Position numbers and translations under genes: made by a program. DNA of 64,000 nucleotides from Eleusine coracana subsp. coracana (Eukaryota > Streptophyta > Magnoliopsida > Poales > Poaceae): assembly GCA_032690845.1 (NCBI GenBank), contig CM064433.1, forward strand, positions 41,662,658-41,726,657, in the 5' to 3' direction. Positions 46,200 to 58,600 of the stretch are shown piece by piece. The notes under the pieces are model-generated. The model ran no database searches, had not been told where the DNA came from, and was given only the letters and a program-made list of their open reading frames with translations. The stretch's first letter is position 1; every line of letters starts with the position of its first letter.

Positions 46200-46840
46200 A
46201 AACTTAAACACTGGAGAAGATGAAGATGTTGCCATCGTCTCCATCCCCTAGGTTGTTAACTTGCTATCGCCAGCATGCCGCCTCTCACCAGCTGCCAGCC
46301 AAGGTCCAAGCAAGCACCTGGAGGACCAACTGTCCTGGGATGCTGCCAGCCGAGGTCCTGAGAAGAAGGCACAAATTAAAAGAACTCAAATTCGGCAGGG
46401 AGATGCCAATCTTGCTTGCACGCACCTGGAGGACGACCTCGTGCACTGCATCCCGATGGCCAAGGGGATTCAACGCGACGGGCGGGGCTGTGCCTGGTTG
46501 AGAGATGAGAGAGGGATAAACTTGGAGAGTGAAGTAGAGAGATGGAGTGGCGACCCTGGAGCTGGAGGAATGGGGATAAGGTTGGTTCGTTTTTCTTTTC
46601 AACTTACATTGACGCCTGACTAATTCGAATGCTGCGCCCACGTGCACTTAAATTGTGTTTCCCTGACGGTAGACCGCCAGGAAAATGAGTGTTTTCGTGG
46701 AGGACTCGGGTGTCCCCAGGAAAATTAATTTTCGTGGCGGTTTAGATGCATCGCAACCAAAAATGGTTATTATCGTGTAGGTTTTTGATTCCTCTCATGA
46801 AATTGCGTCACTCTCAGGAAAAATCCGTTTTCTGGTAGTG
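46200..46840. mobile_element. Right part of a small CACTA element
   Basis: The right end GTTTTCTGGTAGTG is at 46840, preceded by repeats of CCAGGAAAA(T/A) and CGTGG(A/C)GG. The GC-rich interior with reading frames on both strands (46261-46647) resembles the interiors at 31914 and 36536. No matching CACTA left end was found, so the start is approximate. Confidence 0.55.
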
Positions 46841-47155
46841 GTACTCACTGTTTTATACATGAGATATGTAGATTGCTTGTGGAATGGGGCATTTTGATTA
46901 TTCATTTATCAGCTAGTATTGTCTCTATGGCATTGACAAAAGAGAGATATTTTGTAGAGTTCATGTGTACTTGGAAAAGATAATCCAGTATGTAACATTA
47001 TGTGGCTCTCGTACTCACTGTTTTATACATGAGATATGTAGATTGCTTGTGGGAAAGTGGTATTATGATATTTCATTTATCAGCTAGTATTGACTCTATG
47101 GCAATGATAAATAAAAAGATTTTTGTTGATTTGATGTGTTCTGGGAAATTGAGTT
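46841..47155. repeat. Tandem duplication of 170-bp spacing beginning at a CACTA end
   Basis: GTACTCACTGTTTTATACAT starts at 46841, directly after the element end, and again at 47011. The units are diverged by substitutions and small indels. Confidence 0.75.
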
Positions 47156-47178
47156 CATATTGAGGTATAAAAGAGTCA

Positions 47179-47181
47179 GGT

Positions 47182-47213
<32 letters not shown>

Positions 47214-47220
47214 CCCCCGC
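47179..47220. repeat. Long C homopolymer tract
   Basis: About 32 consecutive C followed by GCCCCCGCGC. It marks the truncated edge of the LINE fragment on its right and may be a slippage tract or an assembly weak point. Confidence 0.9.
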
Positions 47221-47780
47221 GCTAAATGCGTGAGAAGGGTATCAGGAATGGAACTTCTGCCTCTTTCCATAAGAGCCAAAAAATCTAGATGGTGTTCTTT
47301 TACCAAGTAAGAAATATATTTACCCAAGTCTCCCAAAGCTTTGGTATACCAGAAAAGACCCTTCATTAAGAAACTAATTCTGGAATTGTGGATGGCCTTT
47401 GATGGTGAGTAACCAATTCATTGACATAGGAATAGGAAGGGTGTAATTTTTGGACCCTTGTGTGTCACCTAGATCACAGAGAAAAGGATCTAAGGTATCA
47501 TCCAGCGTCTCCTTGTTTATATCTCTACAAATGTAAGTAAGATTCTCCTCTATATCATTGGTATCCTCCCCATTACCCTCCGAACTATTAGCTACATGAT
47601 GATTAGCAATCAACCTATTTCTATCAATGGACTTAGTAGATTCAATAGAATGAAAAACCTCTATATCATTACGTCCTAAAGAGACTCCTAAGTTTGAAAA
47701 CTCTACTGACTATCGTAACAGAAGGTAGGGAAGAGAAGGAGTGGTTATTATCTCCATAGCTTGCACCTTGACACTTTTCC
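47221..47780 (-). pseudogene. Second LINE fragment (ORF1 end and start of ORF2 endonuclease)
   Basis: Minus-strand frames give an ORF1-like end (LTYICRDINKETLDDT) and GDTQGSKNYTLPIPMSMNW, then the start of an endonuclease (GDLGKYISYLVKEHHLDFLA, LMERGRSSIPDTLLTHL). The endonuclease frame is cut at the C tract. This junction region is deleted in the large LINE at 14497, so this is an independent copy. Confidence 0.6.
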
Positions 47781-48599
47781 ACATAAGAGTAAAAAATGCT
47801 TCGCAATGTTTATAGATACAGTGCTACTCATCGTGTGCGCCTGGCCCGTACGTACACATTCACGTCGAACGAGTCACATGAACGGTCGTCCCATTGAGTG
47901 GTATTTGGCTGCACAATCTGTACATGCAAGAGGAGCCGAGTAGCTAGCTAACACATGGGAGGGTTGTTGTATGTGACAGTTAAGGGAAACGGAACTATAG
48001 TGGCTGCATGGAGGTGCTGCCCACGCCAGATGAACTATAGTGGCCCACACATGAACAATGCTAAAGGTCCACATTAAATTCTACCATGACGTACATTTTA
48101 CAAAACCTCTGTAGTGGCGGGGCATTGAGCAATCGAGACAAAAATAGTCACCGGCGAGATGATGGGTCCCACAGTAACAAATAGATCAATGAAAACTGGG
48201 TCCACAACTAGTGGCGGGCCACACGGCAGTGTCCAGCACGGTGTGATGCCACACCACTGTAGACGTTATGACCAAACACAAAAAAAAATTCGTCTCAAAA
48301 CAAGAAACACGCAAAAACAAACATATTTTATTACTGGGCGAGTTCAGAGACTTTCCATACACGAATTCTATTTATAAAACTAAAATCTCTCACCTGTTCT
48401 TATATATATCATATGTGAGCATAGCTAACAAAATAATATGGGTCGTGTAGATAAGAGGTTGCTCTGCTCTGTGAGAAAATTTGTTGCTCCAATGCCATAT
48501 AGTGTGTTTACAGCAGTAGGCTTAAGAGACATCAGGATCCTTGGCACTTTACAAGCACTCTGGAGCCTGCCAATAAACAACAGGTGCACTGCCTCATAC
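47781..48599. other. Noncoding stretch
   Basis: No gene or element recognised. Confidence 0.4.
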
Positions 48600-48927
48600 T
48601 CCAGTTGGCGTGGCTCTCTTTGGCACAAGCAGCTCAGAGGCAGGAGTTTCACCCGCAACATGCAAGGTCTACGTCAGCCTGTTGCTCATGAACTGGCCAA
48701 GGTCTCCCAGGAGAGTCAAGGCTGCCAAACCAAGACCTATGCCTCAAGTCGCCTAGTGAGTTTCTCGACCAGGACACGGCAGACCAGGAGAGGGAGGTGG
48801 TTTCTGGCATGGAGGATGACAGCCTCCAGGTGGTGCGCAAGGTCAGCGTGCTGACCGTGGAGGAGGACTCCCGCATTAGGTGGTATATTAGTAAATTGGT
48901 AAGCTATGAATATAGTTACATTGGCTA
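48600..48927 (+). pseudogene. Probable MATH C-terminal remnant
   Basis: The frame around 48762-48927 reads PSEFLDQDTADQE, then GMEDDSLQVVRKVSVLTVEE, which resembles the last MATH strands (a DD.L.V..DVTVLE pattern). The upstream part is not clearly alignable. It abuts the truncated 5' LTR. Confidence 0.45.
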
Positions 48928-49032
48928 GACCTTACGGGAATGCATCCGTAGGAGGAAATTAATATGCACATATAATTGTAACAGAAGATTTTGCTCCATT
49001 CCCTGGGCTATAATAGTGAATACTGCCGTTCT

Positions 49033-52000
49033 GTCCCAAGGGTATCACTTAGACAGCATAAGATCATAACACCAAGGATTTGAATTTAATTTCTGCAATT
49101 CAAATTGAATTCAAACCCAATTGAATGACCTTTGTACTGCAAGTCCCAAATTTTCAGTAAAAGTTCCCACTGCAAAATTTATATGTTGCTGGTCATGGTC
49201 GATTAGAATTTTGGGAATTTTCTTAGATTTTTAGCCCATTAATAAAGGCCTCAAATAAATGCTAGAATGGTTAAAATCCAGCTCTGTTCATAAAATTCCT
49301 AATCACATTTATTGGGAACTGTTGGTAGTTAGTATTTTTATAAAAACCAGCACATTATGGGGAGCCTACCCTATTTTTGGTCTGATTTTAGCAGCTCTGG
49401 ATTAATTCTATCAAAAATAACAAACGCAGTAGGCTGATAGGAATGGAAAAAGAAATAAAAAAGAAAAACTCCCTGCGGACCCCACCTGTCGGCGACCCTA
49501 AAGAAACACACTCGGCCGCAGCCGCGCTGCCTGGCCCGACGCGCGCCGCATGGTCGCCGGCGTACGGGCAACGGCCGTTGCCGCGGATCGACGGCCACAC
49601 GCGCACGTTCGGACATCCCCTCTGTCGCCTGTCCGAACGCACACCCCCCCCCCCCATTCACTCCTTCGCTCTCACTCTCTCTCCCGTCACCTCTGTCTCC
49701 TCCGTCGCCTCTGCCGTCTCGCCTGGCCGCCACCGCCCATCGGAGCCCGAGCCAAGCTTCTGGGAGCAACGCCGAGACAACCCGACGAACCTGCACCTGT
49801 TCCCTCTGCATCGCGCGGCCGGCATTGGGAGATCGGCCCGGTTCTTCCCCGACGCCGATAATCGACCTCGAGCTGTTCCCCCGCGCCGCTTCCACCCTAA
49901 GGTGAGCCAACTTCCGATTCCTCACACGAGGAGCTCTCCCTCTTGATTGCGCACGCATTTGAACTCGGATTGGACGAACCCTTCTACCGCTTCCCTAGAT
50001 TCTTAGCTTGGGGCCGCCGCCGACCACCGCAGCCCCCACCCCGCCGGTGAGACCGCATCCCCAGCCTCCCCCTCGCAGGGGAAACTCGATAACACCCTTC
50101 TCTGTGCTCCGGTGAAGCTCTCCGGCAAGATCCTGAGCCTTTCCCCCGTCCCCTTTTCGTGCTAGCCGTCGTCGAACCCTGCCCTGCTTCCGCCACCGTC
50201 GCGGGGCCATGCCCGGCCATCGCCGGTGGTTCCCGACCGCCTAGATGGGTGCACGACGATGAGTAGACCGTTTTCCCCTTCAAAACCAGCTCGAGCCAGG
50301 GCCTGCAACGGGCTGCGGCGAGCCCCCGCCCAGCGCCGCAGTGCTCCGACGAGCGCGCGTGGGACTCGGGCGAGCTGGCCAGTAGGCCAGCCGGGCGCTG
50401 GGCCGTGCCCGCCTGGCCTGAATCTGGCCCAGGAGCACCTCCCCCGCGGGCGAGGCAGCCGTGGGCTGCCGGGATTGCGGCCCGCGAAGTAAAAATCGGA
50501 TTTTCTCGATTTAATCATTTCCAAAAATAGGTTAAACTGGTAAAATGCATAGTAAATTGAATAATAGGAGTTTTATGGCAAAATAAATTTTGTTAGACTT
50601 GTCTAGAATTGTACTAATAAGGAAAAATGCTAAATCACAGTGCTTGTTAATTGTACTGTCAGGATTTGATAACATGAGGGAAACACTTATAAATCCATAA
50701 CTAATTCATTATTAGGTATTTTTGAGCAAACTAAAATTCTATGAGTTCCCCTAGTCATGTACTGTTATAGAAAAATGCTAATGTCGCATGCATGGTAATA
50801 TTTATACCAGGGTTAAAATAAATAGGAAAAACACAAATCCCCCCGCCCACCTCCATGATAAATAGCGTACATTAACGTATTTATTGAGGAAGTGCCATGA
50901 ATCTTCTCTCATAGCATCATCTTTTGCATCATATTGATCACGCCGTGAACCACGTGGAGACGGGACCGGAGCGGGAACCTGAAGGAGCCGGAGGTGCTGT
51001 TGCTGAACAAGAGCAGACCCAAGGCAAGCCCCGGTGCATAACCCCGTTTTAAATTTTTATTCTATCACTAGCTAGGGATGTAGGCTTGTCTGTGCATTAA
51101 GTGATAGGAGTAGGTTCCTCTTCCCGATTATTAGCCTCAGGACGGTAGTCGCTCTGCTTAAATTAGGACGACTACTCATCGAGTGGTATGGAGACCACTC
51201 GTAGATAGGAAATGTTATCACTGGGAAATGAGATCAGATGAAGGAAAGGGTGGATGGAATCACAATGAAGACCGGACGGGCAACTAGGTGGAAAGGGAAG
51301 GACAGTTTGTCATCAAGGAGGTAGCCCCGTCCGAGTCACCTAAGGCTACGCCTCATGTCCGGCCCATGGGATCAAGTTTGAACGTACTGTTTGCATGCTG
51401 GAGATATGGGCCGAGTAAACCGACATAGCTGCGACTACCGCTTGGTCTGAAGATAGCCTTCTCCCTTCTTTGGTGGAACTGGGGCTGAGAGGAGGGAGCA
51501 ATCCACCCACGGATGGCGGCACGAGGCGCATCGCGTTGGGGGACCCTTCTCAGGGGAGTCTGGACCCGGAAGACCCTGCGGTACCGTGAGCGAAAGGTTG
51601 CTCCATGTGGCTTCCTGGAAGCGCGTATGGGTCGTGCAAGCAGGTTTCTCCTGCAGGATGTAAATCGATTCGAGTCGCTGCCCCTCACAGTAATGAGTAC
51701 CACTTGATCGCTGCTACGGAACAGTGTCGGAAGCCATTAAGATGATGTGTGGGTTTAATATTGTTGTTTTCAAAATTGTAAGATTGTATTGCAACCATGA
51801 TTGTTATAGCTCTAGTGCAAACTAAATTTATTATTCTACATGACAACTCAACTTGATGCTAAAACTTGAAAAATAAGGATCCACTCTTAGGCGGGCTTTC
51901 TGGCAATTTAAACCCTATGCCCAGCCTTTGCATGTCTAGGCGTCGGCTGTAGTTGGCCATGTTGACGGGTCAGTCTTGCTGAGTAAATTAGTTACTCAGG

Positions 52001-52462
52001 GCGTAGCTCTATGTGGTTTTCAGATGACCAGGACGGAGACTGCCACTGCGGTGGAAGATTCCGTTGGGAGGGCCAGCGCCCCGATTGCTGGAACATCGAA
52101 TGGGAGCTGTGCACGAATGAAGATGAGGATTAGTTCCTTGCTTGCCAGTACGGTGCTGGGGCAAAGCACCTATTATGGCCGGGATGTCCCCTGTGTGTCG
52201 CCGTGAGAGGGCGATTGTATCTTAGGTTTTTCGTCAAACTGGTGAGCCAGTGTTGAACAATTCGCTTCCACAATTTATTTCTATCAAAACTCCGATTTGT
52301 AATATAACTTCGGATTTATGTAAACTCTGCTTCCCCACCTATGTTCTTGTTGCAATTATTTTTCTCTGTCATGTGTTGTACTATTGGGCGCCACAGCGCG
52401 TGTCGCCCCCCGAGGGAGATCCTGGAACAGAGCCGCCTCCGTGGTAAGGCGGGTCCGTCACA
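49033..52462 (+). repeat. 5' LTR (3.43 kb, outer edge truncated)
   Basis: It matches 59219-62150 and the reverse complement of the solo LTR at 4989. It ends GGGTCCGTCACA, 3 bases before the PBS. Compared with the 3' LTR it lacks about 235 bases (at about 50840) and a 23-base segment near 51110, but it retains about 250 bases missing there plus the inner end. A C11-13 tract is at about 49640. Antisense GC-rich frames (49371-50524) are not taken as genes. Confidence 0.9.
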
Positions 52463-52465
52463 GCG

Positions 52466-52477
52466 TGGTATCAGAGC
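52466..52477 (+). other. Primer binding site, initiator tRNA-Met type
   Basis: TGGTATCAGAGC three bases after the LTR end is the sequence used by many plant LTR retrotransposons to prime minus-strand DNA synthesis with tRNA-iMet. Confidence 0.9.
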
Positions 52478-53399
52478 CGTCTCGGGAATAGTGCAATATT
52501 CAAAGACATATTTTCGAAAACCTCGTAACGATCGCGTGAGGACGTGCCCAATAGGATATTAGTAGTGATGATTCCAGGTGGCAAAGCTAACTGTAGGAGG
52601 TTGTTTGTTTAAATACTGCATCTACGGCATCATCAACGCAGGTATGTGTCCCGCCCAGTGGACTGTAACATGGGAAGCTAGCATAATGGTGTGAACGCGA
52701 GCTGATTGCGTAAAACATCAGTGTCCTGCCCTAGGACAATAATAAGGGATTATTTTCGGCTCGTTTCTTTTGATTTGATGTAATGTTTCTGGAATGAATC
52801 TTCTGCAGGTACGCTAACCACGATTCTCGTAAGAAGCGCGTAGTATACGACTGACTTGAGAGATCGGTTGCCACCGACTATACGTATGGTCCTATTCGTG
52901 ACCGAATTTTATTTGGTGAGGACGGATAGGCCGAAATCATATGCATAAATGAAAAATATTAAAAGGCATCAAGACATCAATAAGAAACTAAAATTTCAGC
53001 AGACGGGTCGTTCATATAAAAATCAATATCTCTCCTCCTAAAAGTTAAAAGCATGCAAACGAATACTTATTGAAATCGAGAATGAACTCCCTGTACGTTC
53101 AGTAAAAAGATTTTGGTTTAAAAAAAAATTTCTGGACAATACCATATTGGCCGTCCGAGTCAGCACGTCGAAATCGGGTTAATAAATTTCAGATTTTAAC
53201 CTATTGTGTAAAAATCCATAATTCCTTACGCCGATCACCCCTAGGGCTGTAGTTGCACTTTTAGGAAAATGGTGAAGGGTTCTACCACTTAGTACTCAGG
53301 CTAGATTCTGTATATCACTCATTGCATCAAATTGTTTTATTTTGGCCTGCACCCTCTGCGTTGGGAACGAGTACTCACTATTTGGGGTTTGTGTTCTAG
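52478..53399 (+). other. Untranslated leader between PBS and ORF0
   Basis: No open frame of note. It ends TTTGTGTTCTAG directly before the ORF0 start codon, which resembles a 3' splice site. Confidence 0.6.
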
Positions 53400-54318
53400 A
53401 TGGACGAGCACGGGTTTGAGCTGTTCCAGCACGACGGGTGGCGTTATACCACCGGTCTACACCACCATGGCTTTCCCACCCTTTTATGGGAAATGCTACG
53501 CGCCTTGGGCTACGAGGAGCAGCCGTCGTACCGTGGGCGTGAGACCCGCCGCCACAGTGTGCCTTTTGCAGAGGTGCATCTCAGTGTCTCCCCACATCCG
53601 CGCAACCCCGACTTGGCGGGTTTGGAGAGCACCGTCATGGCCGGGAGCCTCAGGGAGGGCCTGGAGAGAGTCGCTCACCGGGCTCTCACTCACTTCTGTG
53701 GGCGCAACGTAGCAGCGCTCTCGGGGACTCCATTCGAGATGATCCCCATTTGGCACCAGGCTGACCCGGTGTGGCAGAGGCGCGTGAGACGCGTCTCTCG
53801 TGACGACTACCCGGAGTACCACGCGGGGTACCACCGTGTAGCTCACTACTCCGAGTACCTCCTCAACTTGGATGAGGAGTCTAGGAGCCGCAGCAGAGTC
53901 TTGCTGGCGGATGCTGAGCAGGTGTGGCTGCAGAGGAACGACCTGCAGACACAGGTCGATGCACAGCAGAGAGAGATTCAGCAGTTGACCGCTGCTCTCG
54001 AGGCGAGTGAGGCTCGCGTGTCAGAGATCACTGAGCAGCGGGACAATTGCGCAGGAGGTGGACAGACGAGGTATAATTATGCAGCAACGGGCAAACCACA
54101 ACGAGCACCTGCAGCAGCAGCTGGCAAGTGCCCAGCAGGAGATGGACCTTATGGCGGAGGACCTGGAGACACTGGCTCATGAGAACCAGGACCTCCAAGC
54201 TCAGTTGGACGCGGTTGCTGCACCGCCCGCAGCACCCGTGGAGGAGGAGCCCGAGGAGGACGCGGGCGAGGAGTCCGACGTGGACTACGAGCCACCCGCT
54301 CCGACCGACGCGGACTGA
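53400..54318 (+). pseudogene. ORF0 upstream of gag, coiled-coil protein, one frameshift
   Basis: From ATG 53400 the frame (MDEHGFELFQHDGWRYTTG) runs through an N-terminal domain of about 160 residues rich in Trp, His and Arg (FGRNV-like GRNVAALSGTPFEMIP near the middle). A long heptad-patterned stretch follows (QVDAQQREIQQLTAALEAS). At about 54040-54060 the frame shifts; the coiled coil continues (NEHLQQQLASAQQEMDLM), then an acidic tail (EEEPEEDAGEESDVDYE) to TGA 54316. The total would be about 305 residues. I know no function. Extra frames at this place have been described in rice gypsy elements (RIRE3/RIRE8, from memory). It could be a host-derived or structural accessory protein. Confidence 0.65.
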
Positions 54319-54676
54319 TCAGGGCCCTCTGGCACTGTCGGTGATAGGGCATGGCAGTAGTAGTAGACGCGACTAGGTCGTGCTTGTAGGGCATGGTAGG
54401 TGGATAGCTTTTGGGACACGTCACGCGTGGTTGTTGTATTTTGGGGATCACCCGCGTGAATAGCTTTTGCAAACTCGATGGTCACATATTTCGAGTTTAT
54501 GTAGAGTGGAACTATTGACTTGTACTAGAATCATGTTGACTTGGAAAATTCCCGCTTAATCGAAATTATGTTGTCTACCAAATTGCTGCCCTGTGTGCTG
54601 TGTTATATGCTTTGGTAACCTATAATGCTCATGTTGGATAAGATACTAATTGAACCCCTTATTCTTACCTTTCAGA

Positions 54677-55657
54677 ATGATGCGCTCCCGCAACACCAAT
54701 GAGCTGCATGGCGAGCAGCCCAAAGGTTCCAGGGCTAGGGGGACCGACTCTTCGCAAGCGACTCCACCACTGCCGCCGCCATCCAACCCCATGCAAATGA
54801 TGGCACAGTTTTTCACCACTATGATGGAGAGCCAGCAACAGCAGGCAGAGTTCATGCGAGAACTGGCACAACAAAACCTAGCAGCCCGTAATGCTAGGGG
54901 CCACAACGGCAGAGCACCGCAGAACAGCTCCTACTCCGATTTCCTTGCCACCAGGCCGCCCACGTTCAGCTCAACCACCGAGCCCATGGAGGCCGAGAAC
55001 TTCCTTCGCATGCTCGAGTCCAGATTTGGACTCCTTAACTGCACGCCTGTGCAGAAGACATTGTTCGCCGCGCAGCAACTGCATGGTGCGGCTGGGGCAT
55101 GGTGGGCCAACCATGTCGCCTCTGTGGGAACTGACCGACGGATTACGTGGGAAGAGTTCAAGGATACGTTCCGCGCTCACTACATCCCTGCGGGGCTCGG
55201 CTGCAGGAAGGCGCGTGAATTCGCCGCTCTAAAGCAGGGCAACCGCAGTGTCGAAGAATACTGCGAAGAGTTCAACCGGTTGGCGCTATACGCCCCGGAA
55301 CAAGTGGACACCCCCGCCAAGCGTAAGGACCGTTTCTTGGAGGGACTAAGTGCTGAGCTACAGGACCGCCTCAACCTTAACATGGGAGGCTCATTCGCCG
55401 AGTTTGTCAACAACGCGATCGTTGTGGAAGACGGATATCGCAGGGTGATGGCAGAACGGAAGCACTTCGCAAGTGTTATGGGGCCATCCAGTGGACCCCC
55501 ACAGAAGTTCCGCATGGTGTACACCACCCCGTCGGGACAAAGGTACTGTTCCGCTCCCGTACCGGCACCTGGTGAGCGCCCGCCTCAGCCAGCACAGCAG
55601 CGACCCCCGGTACCGCGCCAACAGCAGAGTCAGGGTGGGTTTTGCCCACCCCAGTAG
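54677..55657 (+). pseudogene. gag: gag (capsid), ends at a premature TAG
   Basis: Gag forms the virus-like particle that packages element RNA. ATG 54677 is preferred over the upstream TTG at 54650; it follows TTACCTTTCAG, which resembles a splice acceptor. Residues about 105-205 are a retrotransposon gag (capsid) domain: AENFLRMLESRFG, AAGAWWANH, ITWEEFKDTFRAHYIP, SVEEYCEEFNRLA. A Pro/Gln-rich linker follows. The frame is cut by TAG at 55655. The nucleocapsid zinc knuckle lies after this stop at 55685-55726 in the same frame. It reads C-X2-Y-X4-H-X4-C, so the second Cys is replaced by Tyr. Confidence 0.9.
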
Positions 55658-58600
55658 CCGAACACCCAGACCGGATCGTTCCCCTGCTACACCTACGGTC
55701 GTCTTGGGCATTTCTCAAGGGAGTGCCCGCACCCTAAGAAGAGCACTGGCCAGAACCTGCCGAGGAATAAGAACACCAACAACAACCGCAACAACCGAGG
55801 ACCAGTTCGTGCTGGGCGAGTGAATAACACCACCCTGGAAGAGATTCCGGAGAACAGCCCCATCCTTGCTGGTATGTTCTCTGTTCGAGACCACCCTGCA
55901 CTAGTATTGTTTGACTCAGGAGCATCTCATAGCTTTGTCAGTGGGTTCTTCGTTGATAAGTACCGGCTGCCTCGCACCCTTATGAAAGCACGATACACCA
56001 TTAGATCAGCCGGTGGACAAACCCCTGCTCTATATGAAATAGACAAACTCCCAATAACCCTAGGATCAAAAGTTTACCCTACTAAGTGCATGGTCTTAGA
56101 TGGGTGCAACATTGACATTATTCTGGGCATGCCTTGGATGAGGCAACATAAAGCTATACTGGACATAGACGCCTACACTGTGCACCTAAACTCCCCCACC
56201 CATGGTAGCGTAAGCTTCCGAGTACGACCACCCCAACTGGTCGCACCGAGCGTTCACCACACTACCGCCGGGCAAATAAAGGATATTCCAGTGGTTCGGG
56301 AATTTTCGGACGTGTTCCCTGACGATCTCCTAGGACTTCCACCGGATCGAGATGTTGAGTTCAAGATTGAGCTTCAGCTAGGGACGGCACCTATATCCAA
56401 AAGGCCGTATAAAATGGCGCCTAAAGAACTAGCTGAGTTGAAGGAGCAACTTAAGGAGCTGCTGGATAAGGGATTCATTCGACCAAGCTCCTCGCCTTGG
56501 GGTTGTCCGGCACTATTCGTAAAGAAGAAAGATGAGATCTTGAGGCTATGTGTAGACTACCGCCCCCTCAATGCGGTGACGGTCAAGAACAAATACCCAC
56601 TGCCCCGTATTGACATCCTCTTCGACCAATTGATAGGAGCCAAGGTGTTCTCCAAGATTGATCTCCAGTCGGGTTACCATCAAATTAAAATCCGTGCCGA
56701 AGACGTTCCCAAAACAGCCTTTTCTACCCGGTACGGTCTATATGAGTATTTAGTGATGTCGTTCGGATTGACGAATGCACCGGCACACTTCATGTATCTC
56801 ATGAACTCAGTGTTCATGCCCGAGTTGGACAAGTTTATGGTGGTGTTCATTGACGACATCCTAGTCTACTCGAAGTCAGAGGAAGGACATGCAGAGCATC
56901 TCCGTGTTGTCTTACAGAGGTTAAGGGAGCACCAGCTATATGCTAAGTTTAGCAAGTGCGAGTTTTAGTTGAAGCAAGTACCATTTTTAGGCCATATTAT
57001 CTCGAAAGAAGGCATTGCAGTAGATCCCAGCAAGGTAAGAGATGTGCTGAACTGGAAGATACCGAAGACCGTATTCCATATACGCAGTTTTCTGGGATTA
57101 GCTGGCTATTACCGCTGTTTTATTCCCAATTTCTCCAAAATCGCAAAGCCCATGACCGAGTTGCTTAAGAAGGATAAGAAATTCATATGGGATGAAAGCT
57201 GCGAAGGTGCTTTTCAAACCTTGAAGAAGCACCTGACCACGGCCCCAGTATTAGCTCAACCGGACCTGGGGAAGCCGTTCGATGTCTATTGTGATGCTTC
57301 GGGTATTGTATTGGGATGTGTGTTTATGCAAGACGGTAGAGTTATTGCTTATGGATCAAGGCAATTGAAGAGGCACGAGCAGAATTACCCCGTGCATGAC
57401 CTGGAATTAGCAGCAGTGGTATTGGCCTTAAAGATGTGGAGACATTACCTCCTTGGGAATTTGGTTCGCATATACACTGACCACAAAAGCCTGAAGTATA
57501 TTTTCACTCAAGACCACCTGAACATGAGACAGCGTCGTTGGTTGGAATTAATTAAGGATTACGAGTTGGAAGTCCATTACCACCCGGGAAAGGCGAATGT
57601 CGTGGCTGACGCCCTAAGCTACAAGGCTCACTGCCACCACATCATAGTCAGCCCACCAGTCCAAGATGGTCATTATGTGCAAGTAACACCCCACGGAGCC
57701 CTCTATAACCTAGCATTAATTCCTACCTTACGGGAAGAAATAGTGGCAGCCCAGAAAAATGATAGAGGCATAGCACATCTCAAAAGGGGACTAAAAGAGG
57801 GCGATGCTAAGGTACAATGCTTTCGAGAAGACGCAGAAGGTGTTTTATGGTTCAAGAATCGACTGGTGGTTCCTAAGGATCTGGAACTCTGCAAGAAAAT
57901 TTTGGACGAGGCTCACATGGCAAAGTACCATGATTTGTGATCCAAATATTGGCGGACTCGTATGAAAAGGGAAATAGCACGTTATGTTGCAGAGTGCGAT
58001 ACCTGCCGCCGAGTCAGGGCCGATCATCTAAAGAAGGCCGGCCTACTACAACCCTTGAGTGTTCCAGGTTGGAAATGGGAAGATATCAACATGGATTTCA
58101 TTGTTGGTCTACCATTAACGGCACATAAATTCGACTCCATATGGGTCATTGTGGACCGGTTAACAAAAGTCGCCCACTTTATCCCTGTGTCGACGCGGTT
58201 CAAGATGCAAAAGTATGCGCAACTCTACATTGAGCGAATCTTGTGTTTGCACGGGGTGCCCACGTCTATCGTATCCGATCGAGGCTCCCAATTTGTGGGA
58301 TGCTTTTGGGAGAAGCTACACGAGACACTAGGCACTCGGCTGATTAGAGGTTCCGCATACCACCCCCAAACAGACGGTCAAACGGAAAGAGTTAACCAAA
58401 TATTGGAAGACATGTTGAGGGCATACGTGCCGAATCACAACAAGAAGTGGGACGAGTTCCTACCCTTGGCAGAATTTGCTTACAACAATAGTTACCAGGA
58501 AAGCATCAAGATGGCACCATTCGAGGCTCTCTATGGGTGCCGCTGTCGCACACCACTGAGATGGTCGGAATCAGGGGAGAGGATAATATTTGGTCCGGAG

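Noticed and set aside
49371..50524. Antisense and sense ORFs of up to 195 aa in the 5' LTR
   Set aside because: Same GC-rich LTR block; the frames are not conserved between LTR copies.
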